This document shows, piece after piece, positions 9,051 to 17,445 of a stretch of 64,000 nt of DNA; within the stretch, counting starts at the first letter, position 1; every line of letters starts with the position of its first letter. The translations under genes were made by a program, and so were the position numbers. A model generated the notes under the pieces. The model was given only the letters and a program-made list of their open reading frames with translations. It ran no database searches and had not been told where the DNA came from. This DNA is from Methylocapsa acidiphila B2. Its GTDB lineage: Bacteria; Pseudomonadota; Alphaproteobacteria; Rhizobiales; Beijerinckiaceae. The DNA is taken from the NCBI RefSeq assembly GCF_000427445.1, contig NZ_KE386496.1, forward strand, positions 1,116,001 through 1,180,000, in the 5' to 3' direction.

Positions 9051-10090
9051 TGGAAACAAGAATGATGCAGCGCAAAATGATTTTCGCGATGGCGGCCCTA
9101 CTCGCGCTCGGCGTCCAAGCGGCACCGGCGACCGCGGACGATCTCCGCCTCGTCGGATCTGGCGCGAGCTTCCCCTTCCCGATTTATTCGGCCTGGTTCA
9201 AGGACTTCAGCAAGAAGACGAAAGGTGTGTCGGTCGACTATCAAGCCAAGGGAAGCGGCGCCGGCATTCAGGACCTGATCAACCAGACCGTCGATTTCGC
9301 GGCGAGCGACGCGGCGATGACGCCCGCCGAGATCGCCAAGGTTCAAAACGGGGTCGTCCTGCTTCCGATGACCGCTGGCGAAATCGTCCTGGCCTATAAT
9401 CTTCCCGGCCAGCCCAAAAATTTGAAGCTGCCGCGCGACGTCTATCCCGATATTTTCCTCGGCAAAATCACGCGCTGGAACGACCCGCGCATCGCCGCGG
9501 CGAACCCTGAGATCAAATTGCCCGACCTGCCGATCACGGTGGTGCGGCGCTCGGACGCGAGCGGCACGACCTTTGTCTTCACCAAGCATCTCGCCGCGGT
9601 GAGCCCGGAATTCAAGGAAAAGGTCGGACAGGGCACGAACGTGCAATGGCCGCAGAGCGACAAGATCGTCGCGGCGCCCAAGAACGACGGCGTGACCGCC
9701 ACGATCAAGCAGACCCCCGGCGCGATCGGCTATATCGAATATGGCTACGCGAAACTGACCAAGGCCGACATCGCGCTGTTGCAGAATAAGGCGGGCAACT
9801 ATGTCGCAGCCGGCGGCGAAGGCGGAGCGATCGCGCTCAGCGGTGCTGAATTTCCGCCTGATCTGATCGTCTGGATCGATGACCCGGCCCAGCCGAAAGC
9901 CTATCCGATCGCCTCCTTCACCTGGATGCTCTTCTACCAGAAGCAGGACGCCCAAAAAGCCGGCTATCTTCGCCAGCTCGTCGCCTACGGGTTGACGGAA
10001 GGCCAGAAAATCGCCGATAGCATGGGATATATCCCGCTTCCGGCTAATGTGATCGAGAAGGTCAAGGCCGCGTCGGCCAAGATTCAATAG
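9047..10090 (+). CDS. pstS: Periplasmic phosphate-binding protein PstS
   Basis: The protein has 347 residues and binds phosphate for the PstCAB transporter. Several clustered ATGs (9047, 9050, 9062, 9065) are possible starts; a GGAAAC sequence sits about 8 bp before 9062. All give a signal peptide with core 'IFAMAALLALGVQAAPATA'. Family motifs are present: 'LVGSGASFPFPIYSAW' for phosphate contact, 'YQAKGSGAGIQ', 'AASDAAM' and 'VRRSDASGTTFVF'. A second pstS-like gene ends the operon. A long spacer before pstC (140 bp) may hold a processing or attenuation site that allows higher PstS levels, as is common for binding proteins. Confidence 0.95.
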   Translation: MMETRMMQRKMIFAMAALLALGVQAAPATADDLRLVGSGASFPFPIYSAWFKDFSKKTKGVSVDYQAKGSGAGIQDLINQTVDFAASDAAMTPAEIAKVQNGVVLLPMTAGEIVLAYNLPGQPKNLKLPRDVYPDIFLGKITRWNDPRIAAANPEIKLPDLPITVVRRSDASGTTFVFTKHLAAVSPEFKEKVGQGTNVQWPQSDKIVAAPKNDGVTATIKQTPGAIGYIEYGYAKLTKADIALLQNKAGNYVAAGGEGGAIALSGAEFPPDLIVWIDDPAQPKAYPIASFTWMLFYQKQDAQKAGYLRQLVAYGLTEGQKIADSMGYIPLPANVIEKVKAASAKIQ

Positions 10091-10230
10091 GCTAGCGGCC
10101 CTCTGCGCCGCCCCGCATCGGGCGGCGCTGCAGGCGCCGCGCTGATCCCGGCATCTCCTCAAATGCGCGTCCTTCAACCGCGCGTTGCAATGATCCGAGC
10201 GTCGAAGGCACAACAGCAAGAGGCCCTTGT

Positions 10231-11199
10231 TTGGCAATCCAATTTGCATTGCAAGACGGCAAGTCATTGTCGCAGCGGCCGTCGATCGCCGCCTATGTCG
10301 TGGATCGCGCCTTTTTCCTAGCGGCCGGTCTTGGAGCCTTCACGATCGTCGCGCTGGTGGCTTATATTCTCTGGGAAATCGGCGGGCAGGCCCTGCCCGC
10401 CGTCATTAAAAACGGCCCGCAATTCCTCGTGAACACACATTGGAATGTGCAGAATCAGTCTTTCGGCATCCTGCCGCAAATCTGGGGCACGCTCTATAGC
10501 TCGCTGCTCGCGCTGCTGATCGGCGGTTTCGTCGGGGTCACCATCGCGATCATCCTCACTCAGGATTTTCTGCCGCACCAGATCGCCGTCGTCTTCCGCA
10601 CGCTGATCGAGATGCTGGCCGCTATTCCGAGCGTGGTTTTCGGACTTTGGGGCATATTCGTCGTCATCCCCTTCATCCGCCCCGCCGCCGACTGGCTGCA
10701 TGACGTCGCCGGTTTCATCCCCTTTTTCGGAACCTCGCTCAGCGGCCCCGGAATGGCACCGGCTGTCATCGTCCTCGCGATCATGATCCTGCCGACCGTG
10801 GCCGCGATCTCGCAGGATGCGATCAGCCTGGTTCCCTATAAAGTCAAAGAAGCCGCCTATGGCATGGGAACGACCCGCTGGGAGGCGATCTTAAAGGTCA
10901 TCGTCCCGACAGCGTCCGGCGGCATTTCGAGCTCGCTGGTCTTGGGCTTCGGCCGCGCCCTCGGCGAGACCATGGCGCTCGCCATGTTGATCGGCAACGC
11001 CAATCAAATCTCGCTCTCTCTCTTCTCGCCGGCGAATACGCTCGCCTCCTTGCTCGCCTCGAATTTTCCCGAAGCGGGTCAGATCGAGCGCCAGGCGCTG
11101 ATGTATGCGGCTCTGGTCCTCCTCGCGATAACGCTGGTCGTCAATGTGATCGGCACGCTGATTTTGGCGTGGACCTCTCGGAAGATCGTGAAAGCATGA
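10231..11199 (+). CDS. pstC: Phosphate ABC transporter permease PstC
   Basis: The protein has 322 residues. A TTG start at 10231 has AAGAGG about 8 bp upstream and no better ATG follows in frame. It has about six TM helices, with the permease coupling motif 'AAYGMGTTRWEAILKVIVP' and the preceding 'DAISLVPYKVKE' segment characteristic of PstC/PstA. It forms the inner-membrane channel with PstA. The stop overlaps the pstA start (ATGA). Confidence 0.94.
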   Translation: MAIQFALQDGKSLSQRPSIAAYVVDRAFFLAAGLGAFTIVALVAYILWEIGGQALPAVIKNGPQFLVNTHWNVQNQSFGILPQIWGTLYSSLLALLIGGFVGVTIAIILTQDFLPHQIAVVFRTLIEMLAAIPSVVFGLWGIFVVIPFIRPAADWLHDVAGFIPFFGTSLSGPGMAPAVIVLAIMILPTVAAISQDAISLVPYKVKEAAYGMGTTRWEAILKVIVPTASGGISSSLVLGFGRALGETMALAMLIGNANQISLSLFSPANTLASLLASNFPEAGQIERQALMYAALVLLAITLVVNVIGTLILAWTSRKIVKA

Positions 11200-12107
11200 T
11201 GGCGAAAGCGGCCAAGATCCAGGACCGGAGGCAGTCCCGTCCGGCGCCGAGCAAGAAATTCAACTTGAGGCGCAATGTCCTCGAGCTGAGATCGCTCAGG
11301 AACGTCTTCCTCACGGCCGGAGCCTGCCTTGTCGCGGCGCTCGGAGCGGTTCCGCTCATCTCCGTGCTCTACATGCTTGTCGTGAAAGGCGGCGCGCGGC
11401 TCAATCTCGAACTCTTCACTGAATTGCCGCCCGCCGGCTTCGAGCAGGGCGGCGGCATCGGCAACGCCATTCAGGGCACTCTAGCCACTGTGGCGATCGC
11501 CTCGGCCATCAGCATTCCGATCGCCATTCTGGCCGCGATCTATCTCGCCGAATTTCGTCCCGAAGGTCCGACCTCCGCCCTAGCCCGCTTTCTGTCGAAA
11601 GTGCTGACGGGCTTCCCATCGATCCTGGCCGGCGTCTTCGTCTATGCGGCGGTCGTCTTGCTCATGGGCGGCTATTCGGCGCTCGCGGGGGGCGTTGCAC
11701 TCGCCGTGCTCATGCTTCCAACCGTCACATTGACGGCCGAGGGCGCTATGCGCATGGTTCCCCAGCGCATGAAGGATGCGGCGATCGGCATGGGCTGCAC
11801 CAAGACCCAGGTAGTTTGGCATGTGACCTTGCCGACGGCGCTGCCGAGCATCGTGACGGGCGTCATCCTCGCGGTCGCGCGCGTCGCTGGAGAATCCGCG
11901 CCTCTGCTGTTCACTGCCTTGTTCAGCAATTATTGGCTGCGCAGCGTCAGGGAGCCGACGGCTTCCCTCTCCATCCTGATCTATAATTTTTCGAGCATGC
12001 CCTTCGAGAACCAGATCGAGCTCGCTTGGGCCGCCTCGCTGGTGCTGGTGCTGATTGTCCTAACCTTCAACATATTGAGCCGATTCATCGGCCGTCCCCA
12101 AGTCTGA
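11196..12107 (+). CDS. pstA: Phosphate ABC transporter permease PstA
   Basis: The protein has 303 residues from the ATG at 11196 that overlaps the pstC stop; another ATG follows at 11199. It has a basic N-terminus, one TM at about residues 40-60, then the five-TM permease core with the coupling loop '[20 protein letters not shown]'. It partners PstC, with PstB supplying ATP hydrolysis. pstB starts 10 bp after the stop, with AGGAG in the gap. Confidence 0.94.
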   Translation: MMAKAAKIQDRRQSRPAPSKKFNLRRNVLELRSLRNVFLTAGACLVAALGAVPLISVLYMLVVKGGARLNLELFTELPPAGFEQGGGIGNAIQGTLATVAIASAISIPIAILAAIYLAEFRPEGPTSALARFLSKVLTGFPSILAGVFVYAAVVLLMGGYSALAGGVALAVLMLPTVTLTAEGAMRMVPQRMKDAAIGMGCTKTQVVWHVTLPTALPSIVTGVILAVARVAGESAPLLFTALFSNYWLRSVREPTASLSILIYNFSSMPFENQIELAWAASLVLVLIVLTFNILSRFIGRPQV

Positions 12108-12117
12108 GGAGCATAAA

Positions 12118-12933
12118 ATGTCCACCGCGGTGCTCGAACGACCGCAGGCGCACAGCGCCTCCGAAGCCGCTATCAACTGCCGTGTGAGCAAGATCTTCTA
12201 CGGAAAGTTTCTGGCGGTCAGGGACAGCGACGTCCTCATCGAGAAGGGCAAGATCACCGGCTTCATCGGACCCTCGGGCTGCGGCAAGAGCACAGTGCTG
12301 CGCAGCCTCAACCGGATGAATGATCTGATCAAAGGATTCCGGCTTGAAGGCGAGGTCGATTTCCTCGGTCAGGACATTTACGCCAAGGGCGTCGATCCGG
12401 TCGTGGTGCGCCGGCATATCGGAATGGTGTTCCAGCAGCCGAACCCATTTTCGATGAGCATTTACGACAATGTCGCTTTCGGCCTGAAGCTCAATCGCTA
12501 TAAGGGCGACATCGAAGAAAAGGTCGAGCACGCCCTGCGCCGCGCAGCGCTTTGGGACGAGGTCAAGGACAAGCTGAAAGCCAGCGGTCTCTCACTCTCG
12601 GGCGGCCAGCAGCAACGCCTTTGCATCGCGCGCGCCGTGGCGACCCAGCCCGCGGTGCTGTTGATGGACGAGCCCTGCTCGGCTCTCGATCCGATCGCGA
12701 CGCGCCGGGTCGAGGAACTCATGCTCGAGCTCAAGGACGACTACACGATCGCGCTGGTCACCCATAATATGCAGCAGGCGCGTCGCGTCGCGGATGTGAC
12801 CGCCTTTTTCTCCGTCGATATTTCGAGAGGCGGGCGCACAGGCTATCTCGTGGAAATGGGTCAGACCGATCAGATCTTCGAGGATCCGCACGAGCAATTG
12901 ACGAAAGAATATATCCGCGGCGACTTCAGCTGA
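12118..12933 (+). CDS. pstB: Phosphate ABC transporter ATP-binding protein PstB
   Basis: The protein has 271 residues. Walker A 'GPSGCGKST', Q-loop '[10 protein letters not shown]', signature '[14 protein letters not shown]', Walker B '[13 protein letters not shown]' and switch His in 'LVTHNMQQA' are all intact. AGGAG lies 6 bp before the ATG. In most pst operons phoU follows pstB; here a second binding-protein gene follows 28 bp later and no phoU is present in the window. Confidence 0.96.
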   Translation: MSTAVLERPQAHSASEAAINCRVSKIFYGKFLAVRDSDVLIEKGKITGFIGPSGCGKSTVLRSLNRMNDLIKGFRLEGEVDFLGQDIYAKGVDPVVVRRHIGMVFQQPNPFSMSIYDNVAFGLKLNRYKGDIEEKVEHALRRAALWDEVKDKLKASGLSLSGGQQQRLCIARAVATQPAVLLMDEPCSALDPIATRRVEELMLELKDDYTIALVTHNMQQARRVADVTAFFSVDISRGGRTGYLVEMGQTDQIFEDPHEQLTKEYIRGDFS

Positions 12934-12961
12934 TTCCAACGTTTGGGGCATTGAGGATCGC

Positions 12962-14020
12962 ATGAGGCATTCGTCGAATAAGCTGACGGCCCGGCCGCTG
13001 GCAGGGCTCATTCAGGCGCTGATTTTGATCGTCGCAACTGGCCACGGAACAACGGCTGGGGCGGCTGGGATCGAGCTTCGCGGCGCTGGGTCAACCTTTT
13101 CCGCGCCGCTTTACGAGAAATGGATCGATGCTTATCAAAGCATCCATCCGTCCGTAGCCATTCATTACGACGCCATCGGCTCGGGCGAAGGCATCGCCCG
13201 GTTCGACGCCGAGACGGTGGATTTCGGCGCGAGCGACGTCTCCCTCTCCGCGGCCGAAACCGCCAAGATCCGGCGTGGGGCCATTCAAGTGCCCGGCACG
13301 GCGGGAATGATCGTGCTTGCGTATAATCTTCCCGGCCTCGCGGGGCCGTTGAAATTGCCGCAGGACGTCTACCTCGACATTTTCATGGGACGCGTCCGCA
13401 CCTGGGACGATCCGCGGATTAAAACAGCCAATCCCGGCCTATCCCTGCCGCATAAGAACATTGCAGTCGTCGGCCGCAAGGAGTCCAGCGGAACCACCTT
13501 CGCCTTCACGAGCCATTTGGCCGCCGTCGGCAAGCGCTGGATCGAGGAAGGGCCGGGCGTCGGAAAGATCATAGATTGGCCGGCCGGCGCGATGATCGCC
13601 CGCGGCAATGAAGGTGTCGCCTCGCGCATCAAGATCAGCGACGGCTCGATCGGCTATGTCGAATATGGCTTCGCGCGTCGGCTTGGCCTTCCGGTGGCTC
13701 TGCTCCAGAACCAGGCCGGCAAATTCGTCGCGCCGAGCCAAGAAAGCGGCGGCGCGGCCTTGGCCACTTCTGCGGGACAGGGGCTCGACAATCTCGCGCC
13801 GGCTTTAGCGAACCCCAAGGACCCCGAGGCCTATCCGATCGTAACCTATAGCTGGCTCCTCCTCTACAAGACTTATCCCTCCGACCACGCAAATGCCGTA
13901 AAGTCCTTCGTCGAGTTCGGCCTCGACGCCGGCCAGCCGCTCGCCGCGGAACTCGGCTATCTCGCCCTTCCTCCGGCCGTCGCCGACCTTGGGAAGTCGG
14001 CTCTTTCGCAGATCAAGTAG
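12962..14020 (+). CDS. Second PstS-family phosphate-binding protein
   Basis: The protein has 352 residues. Its signal peptide core is 'LIQALILIVATGHG'. The mature part starts 'IELRGAGSTFSAPLYEKW' and keeps the phosphate-contact motifs 'YDAIGSGEGI', 'GASDVSLS' and 'RKESSGTTFAF'. It is a clear paralogue of the pstS at 9.0 kb, sharing motif order but diverged in the loops: 'SGEGI' replaces 'SGAGI'. It may give a different affinity, act as a sensor, or bind a related oxyanion. It sits between pstB and a Fic-like gene on the same strand with short gaps, so it is probably in the pst operon. Confidence 0.88.
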   Translation: MRHSSNKLTARPLAGLIQALILIVATGHGTTAGAAGIELRGAGSTFSAPLYEKWIDAYQSIHPSVAIHYDAIGSGEGIARFDAETVDFGASDVSLSAAETAKIRRGAIQVPGTAGMIVLAYNLPGLAGPLKLPQDVYLDIFMGRVRTWDDPRIKTANPGLSLPHKNIAVVGRKESSGTTFAFTSHLAAVGKRWIEEGPGVGKIIDWPAGAMIARGNEGVASRIKISDGSIGYVEYGFARRLGLPVALLQNQAGKFVAPSQESGGAALATSAGQGLDNLAPALANPKDPEAYPIVTYSWLLLYKTYPSDHANAVKSFVEFGLDAGQPLAAELGYLALPPAVADLGKSALSQIK

Positions 14021-14041
14021 ATTGAATTTCCGGAGGGGGAT

Positions 14042-14761
14042 TTGGCCGCGCTCAATCTCCCCGCGATCGAGCGGACACTGCTCAGGCTTCAACAAGCTTT
14101 CCCGCAGATCAATTCGGGCCTGTTGGATCGCCGCGACCCGCTCGACGACAATGTCCTCGGCAACCTGCTCGAGGGCTATGCGATGGTCGATCGCCTCGTT
14201 TGCAAGGGCGTCGATATTTTCCAGATGGGACGACTCCATCATTGGCTGGAGCTCAACGCCGTCGTCCTGTGCGGAAGCGACCAAAACGTGCGGCGCGACC
14301 ATCAGGGGCTCATCGAGGCCACGGACCAGCGCTTCTACGCGCAGCCCGACGGAGGCATCCGCGACATCGTGACCTGGTATGAGCTCAACCGCCGCAAAAG
14401 CAGCTGGCGGCGGGCGGCGGGAGTTTATATCCGCATCCTGAGCACGCCTCAGCTCTTCATCGAGGGCAATCACCGCACCGGCGCCCTGATCATGTCCTAC
14501 ATTCTCGCACGCGAAGGCCGCCCGCCCTTCGTTCTCACCGATAAGAATGCGCGCGAATATTTCAATCCATCGTCGGTCTTCAAGAAGACGAATAAGCGCA
14601 ACATCATGATGCGGTTGAAATTGCCCGGCCTCGCCGGGGCCTTCGCTGAATATCTCAAACACCAGGCAAATAAAGGATTTCTCCTTTCGCAGAAATCGGC
14701 CGCCGCGACGAATGCTTATGAAGATTCCGACATGGTGATCGACCCAATAGACGAGCTGTAG
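14042..14761 (+). CDS. Fic-like protein with altered active-site motif, pst operon
   Basis: The protein has 239 residues from a TTG at 14042 directly behind a strong CGGAGGGGGA ribosome binding site. Residues about 135-200 read like a Fic core: 'QLFIEGNHRTGALIMSYILA' followed by 'REGRPPFVLTDKNAREYF', matching the Fic order HPF-x-(D/E)-GN-G-R then a helix and the PP-x-x-(V/I) strand. The Fic catalytic His is Gln here and the second Gly is His. Classical AMP transfer may therefore be lost or changed. There is no signal peptide, so it is cytoplasmic. It lies 21 bp after the second pstS and is probably the last gene of the operon. Function unknown; the Fic assignment is by motif only. Confidence 0.68.
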   Translation: MAALNLPAIERTLLRLQQAFPQINSGLLDRRDPLDDNVLGNLLEGYAMVDRLVCKGVDIFQMGRLHHWLELNAVVLCGSDQNVRRDHQGLIEATDQRFYAQPDGGIRDIVTWYELNRRKSSWRRAAGVYIRILSTPQLFIEGNHRTGALIMSYILAREGRPPFVLTDKNAREYFNPSSVFKKTNKRNIMMRLKLPGLAGAFAEYLKHQANKGFLLSQKSAAATNAYEDSDMVIDPIDEL

Positions 14762-15144
14762 CCGTGGCGCCGCCGAAACGCGCGGGACGGCCATCATGGC
14801 CGATGATCCACGTCGAACATGAAAAGGCTCGGGCGGCGACGTTGGTCCGGAACTGGCGAACGCCACATATGTGATCGACGCCTGCTCCGCAGGGCGTCAT
14901 TTTCGCGGCCCACTCGCCGTTATTTATCCTTGTTAAGCTCCTGGTCAAACACGCGACGCGACGCCGCACTGGGGTTCCGCGCCACGTCACGAACGCGTCA
15001 TTCCACTATGGCAAGAAACCTAGCAACATCGTGCGAAAAGCCTCGCACCGAGGGACGCCGCCGCTTTATCGTCCCGCGATTCGCCCTGTTCATGTTGGCG
15101 ATCGGCGTGCGTGGCCAACAACAACCCAAACAATGAGGCCGCTG
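14762..15144. other. Intergenic region before the enoyl reductase gene
   Basis: This 383-bp stretch holds a short inverted repeat GGCCATCATGGCC near 14789, possibly the end of the pst operon transcript but without a T-run. An AT-richer patch near 14920-14945 may be promoter sequence. No coding frame stands out. Confidence 0.4.
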
Positions 15145-15972
15145 ATGCACGACGTCGCCGAGGCGACCGATCCTCTCCCCAAAGTGTGGGACCCTGAGAG
15201 CCGGGTCGGAGACATGTTGCGCGGCCGGCGCGGCCTCGTCGTCGGCATCGCCAACGAGAACAGCATCGCTTACGGCTGCGCGGTCAAGCTCCGCGCCTTC
15301 GGCGCCGAACTCGCCGTCACCTATCTGAACGAAAAAGCAGAGCCACATGTGCGGCCTCTCGCCGAGCGGCTTCAGGCGCCATTGATCCTGCCGCTCGACG
15401 TCGAGCAACCTGGCCAGATGGAGCGCGTGTTCGAAACCATCCGCGCCGAATGGGGCGGGCTCGATTTCGTCATCCATTCCATCGCCTTCGCGCCGCGCCA
15501 GGATCTGCACGGACGCGTGATCGACTGCTCGCTGGAGGGGTTCCAGCAAGCCATGCGCGTCTCCTGCTATTCCTTCATCGAGATGGCGCGCCTGGCCGAG
15601 CCGTTGCTTTCGCCGGGCGGCGCGTTGCTCACCATGAGCTATTACGGCGCCGACAAGGTGATCAGCCATTACAACATCATGGGCCCGGTCAAGGCCGCGC
15701 TCGAGGCGACGACGCGCTACCTAGCCGCCGAGCTCGGCGAAAAGGGAATCCGGGTTTTCGCCGTATCGCCCGGCCCGTTGAAGACTCGCGCGGCGAGCGG
15801 AATCGCGGCGTTCGACGAACTCGTGGAAGCCGCCGTGGCGCGCGCGCCGGCGCATCGCCTGGTCGACATCGCCGAGGTCGGGCGGGTCGTGGCCTTTCTC
15901 GTCGGAGGCGCCGCCTCCGGCATGACCGGAGACACGATCTTCATCGACGCCGGCCTTCACATCATGGGCTGA
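15145..15972 (+). CDS. fabI: Enoyl-[acyl-carrier-protein] reductase (FabI type)
   Basis: The protein has 275 residues from the ATG at 15145 (GAGG 6 bp upstream); the ATG at 15133 is also possible. It is an NAD(P)H-dependent short-chain dehydrogenase that reduces the trans-2 double bond in fatty-acid elongation. Motifs: '[17 protein letters not shown]' cofactor loop, '[11 protein letters not shown]', and the FabI Tyr-x6-Lys arrangement in '[20 protein letters not shown]'. It is followed after 13 bp by CoA-transferase genes, so it may serve the acyl-CoA cluster rather than bulk fatty-acid synthesis (inference). Confidence 0.88.
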   Translation: MHDVAEATDPLPKVWDPESRVGDMLRGRRGLVVGIANENSIAYGCAVKLRAFGAELAVTYLNEKAEPHVRPLAERLQAPLILPLDVEQPGQMERVFETIRAEWGGLDFVIHSIAFAPRQDLHGRVIDCSLEGFQQAMRVSCYSFIEMARLAEPLLSPGGALLTMSYYGADKVISHYNIMGPVKAALEATTRYLAAELGEKGIRVFAVSPGPLKTRAASGIAAFDELVEAAVARAPAHRLVDIAEVGRVVAFLVGGAASGMTGDTIFIDAGLHIMG

Positions 15973-15985
15973 AGGAGAGCGCGTC

Positions 15986-16639
15986 ATGCATAGGGCGATT
16001 TCTGCGGCGGACGCCGCCGCGCTGATCCCGGACGGGGCCAGCTTGATGTTCGGCGGCTTCATGGGCGTCGGCACGCCGTGCCGCATCATCGACGCCCTCG
16101 TCGCGCGGGGCGCGCGCGGATTGACCGTGATCGGCAATGACACAGCGCGCCCCGGGGTCGGAGTGGGCAAGCTGATCGACGCTGGCTGCGTTGCGCGGGC
16201 GCGCGTGTCTCATATCGGAACCAACCCGCTGACCCAAAAAAAGATGATCGAGGGCGAGATCGAGATCGAGCTGATCCCGCAGGGCACGCTGGCCGAGCGC
16301 ATCCGCGCCGGCGGCGCCGGGCTCGGCGGCGTTCTGACGCCGACCGGCGTCGGCACCGTCGTCGAGAAAGGCAAGCGCCTCATCGAGGTCGATGGCCGCG
16401 AATTTCTGCTCGAGCTGCCGATCCGCGCGGATTTCGCACTGATCCACGCCCATGAAGCCGACTACAATTGCAATCTGACCTATCGCCTGACGGCGACCAA
16501 CTTCAACCCGGTGATCGCTTTCGCGGCCGATTGCGTGATCGCCGAGCCCGATGAAATCGTGCCTGTCGGCGTCATTCCGCCCGACGCGGTGCGAACGCCG
16601 GGGATTCTTGTGCATCATCTCGTGGAAAGGCCGAAGTAA
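15986..16639 (+). CDS. 3-oxoacid CoA-transferase subunit A
   Basis: The protein has 217 residues and forms the alpha part of a two-subunit family I CoA transferase (AtoD/ScoA type). Markers: '[18 protein letters not shown]' near the N-terminus, which is the CoA-binding glycine-rich loop, and '[18 protein letters not shown]'. The partner subunit starts at the stop codon (TAATG, 1-bp overlap). Substrate is not determinable from sequence: acetoacetate/acetate and butyrate are typical. Confidence 0.9.
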   Translation: MHRAISAADAAALIPDGASLMFGGFMGVGTPCRIIDALVARGARGLTVIGNDTARPGVGVGKLIDAGCVARARVSHIGTNPLTQKKMIEGEIEIELIPQGTLAERIRAGGAGLGGVLTPTGVGTVVEKGKRLIEVDGREFLLELPIRADFALIHAHEADYNCNLTYRLTATNFNPVIAFAADCVIAEPDEIVPVGVIPPDAVRTPGILVHHLVERPK

Positions 16640-17313
16640 TGGAGGCGAAGGAGCTGATCGCCCGCCGCGTCGCGCTCGAGCTTCGCGACCGCACGCTCGT
16701 CAATCTCGGCATCGGCCTGCCAACCATGGTCGCGCGCTACGTGCCCGCCGGACTGTCCGTCGCTTTCCAAAGCGAAAACGGAATTATCGGTTTCGGCGCG
16801 CCGCCGCCGGAAGGAATGGAAGATCCAAACTTGACCGACGCCGGCGGCGGCTTCATCTCCGCGCTTCCAGGCGCTGCGAGCTTCGACAGCGGCACGAGCT
16901 TCGCGCTTATTCGTGGCGGCCATCTCGACATGACGGTCCTCGGAGGTCTGCAGGTCGACGCCTCGGGCCGCCTGGCCAATTGGATGGTCCCCGGCAAGCT
17001 GGTTCCCGGCATGGGCGGCGCGATGGACCTTGTGATCGGCGCCAAGCGCGTTATCGTCGCCATGCAACATGCCGCGCGTGGGGAGTCGAAGATCGTCCCC
17101 AACCTCACTCTGCCGCCGACGGCGACCCGTCGCGTCAGCCTTGTCGTGACGGAATTGGCCGTGATCGAGCCGACGCCCGAGGGACTTCTGCTGCGCGAGC
17201 GGGCGCCTGGCGTCAAGGTCGACGAAATCATAGCCAACACCGCAGCGCCGTTGCTGATCATCGGCGACGTTCCCGAAATGCCGATCATCGAGATTGATCG
17301 GGACGCCGCCTGA
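16639..17313 (+). CDS. 3-oxoacid CoA-transferase subunit B
   Basis: The protein has 224 residues and is the catalytic beta subunit (AtoA/ScoB type). Glu46 in 'FQSENGIIG' is the residue that forms the glutamyl-CoA intermediate. 'NLGIGLPTMVARYVP' and 'GGHLDMTVLGGLQVD' are family motifs. It is coupled to subunit A by a 1-bp overlap. Downstream genes encode enzymes of acyl-phosphate formation, so the enzyme probably moves CoA onto or off short-chain acids in the same route. Confidence 0.92.
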   Translation: MEAKELIARRVALELRDRTLVNLGIGLPTMVARYVPAGLSVAFQSENGIIGFGAPPPEGMEDPNLTDAGGGFISALPGAASFDSGTSFALIRGGHLDMTVLGGLQVDASGRLANWMVPGKLVPGMGGAMDLVIGAKRVIVAMQHAARGESKIVPNLTLPPTATRRVSLVVTELAVIEPTPEGLLLRERAPGVKVDEIIANTAAPLLIIGDVPEMPIIEIDRDAA

Positions 17314-17445
17314 TCCCACGGCGCAAACACCGCCGCTGCGTTTCGCGCATATCGCGAAAATGCCACAGACAGATGCGACTTTTCATCGGATTCCCGTACA
17401 ACTCGGCCTCGCACCGACGGCCCCCGCCAAAGAAGGAAATGCGAG

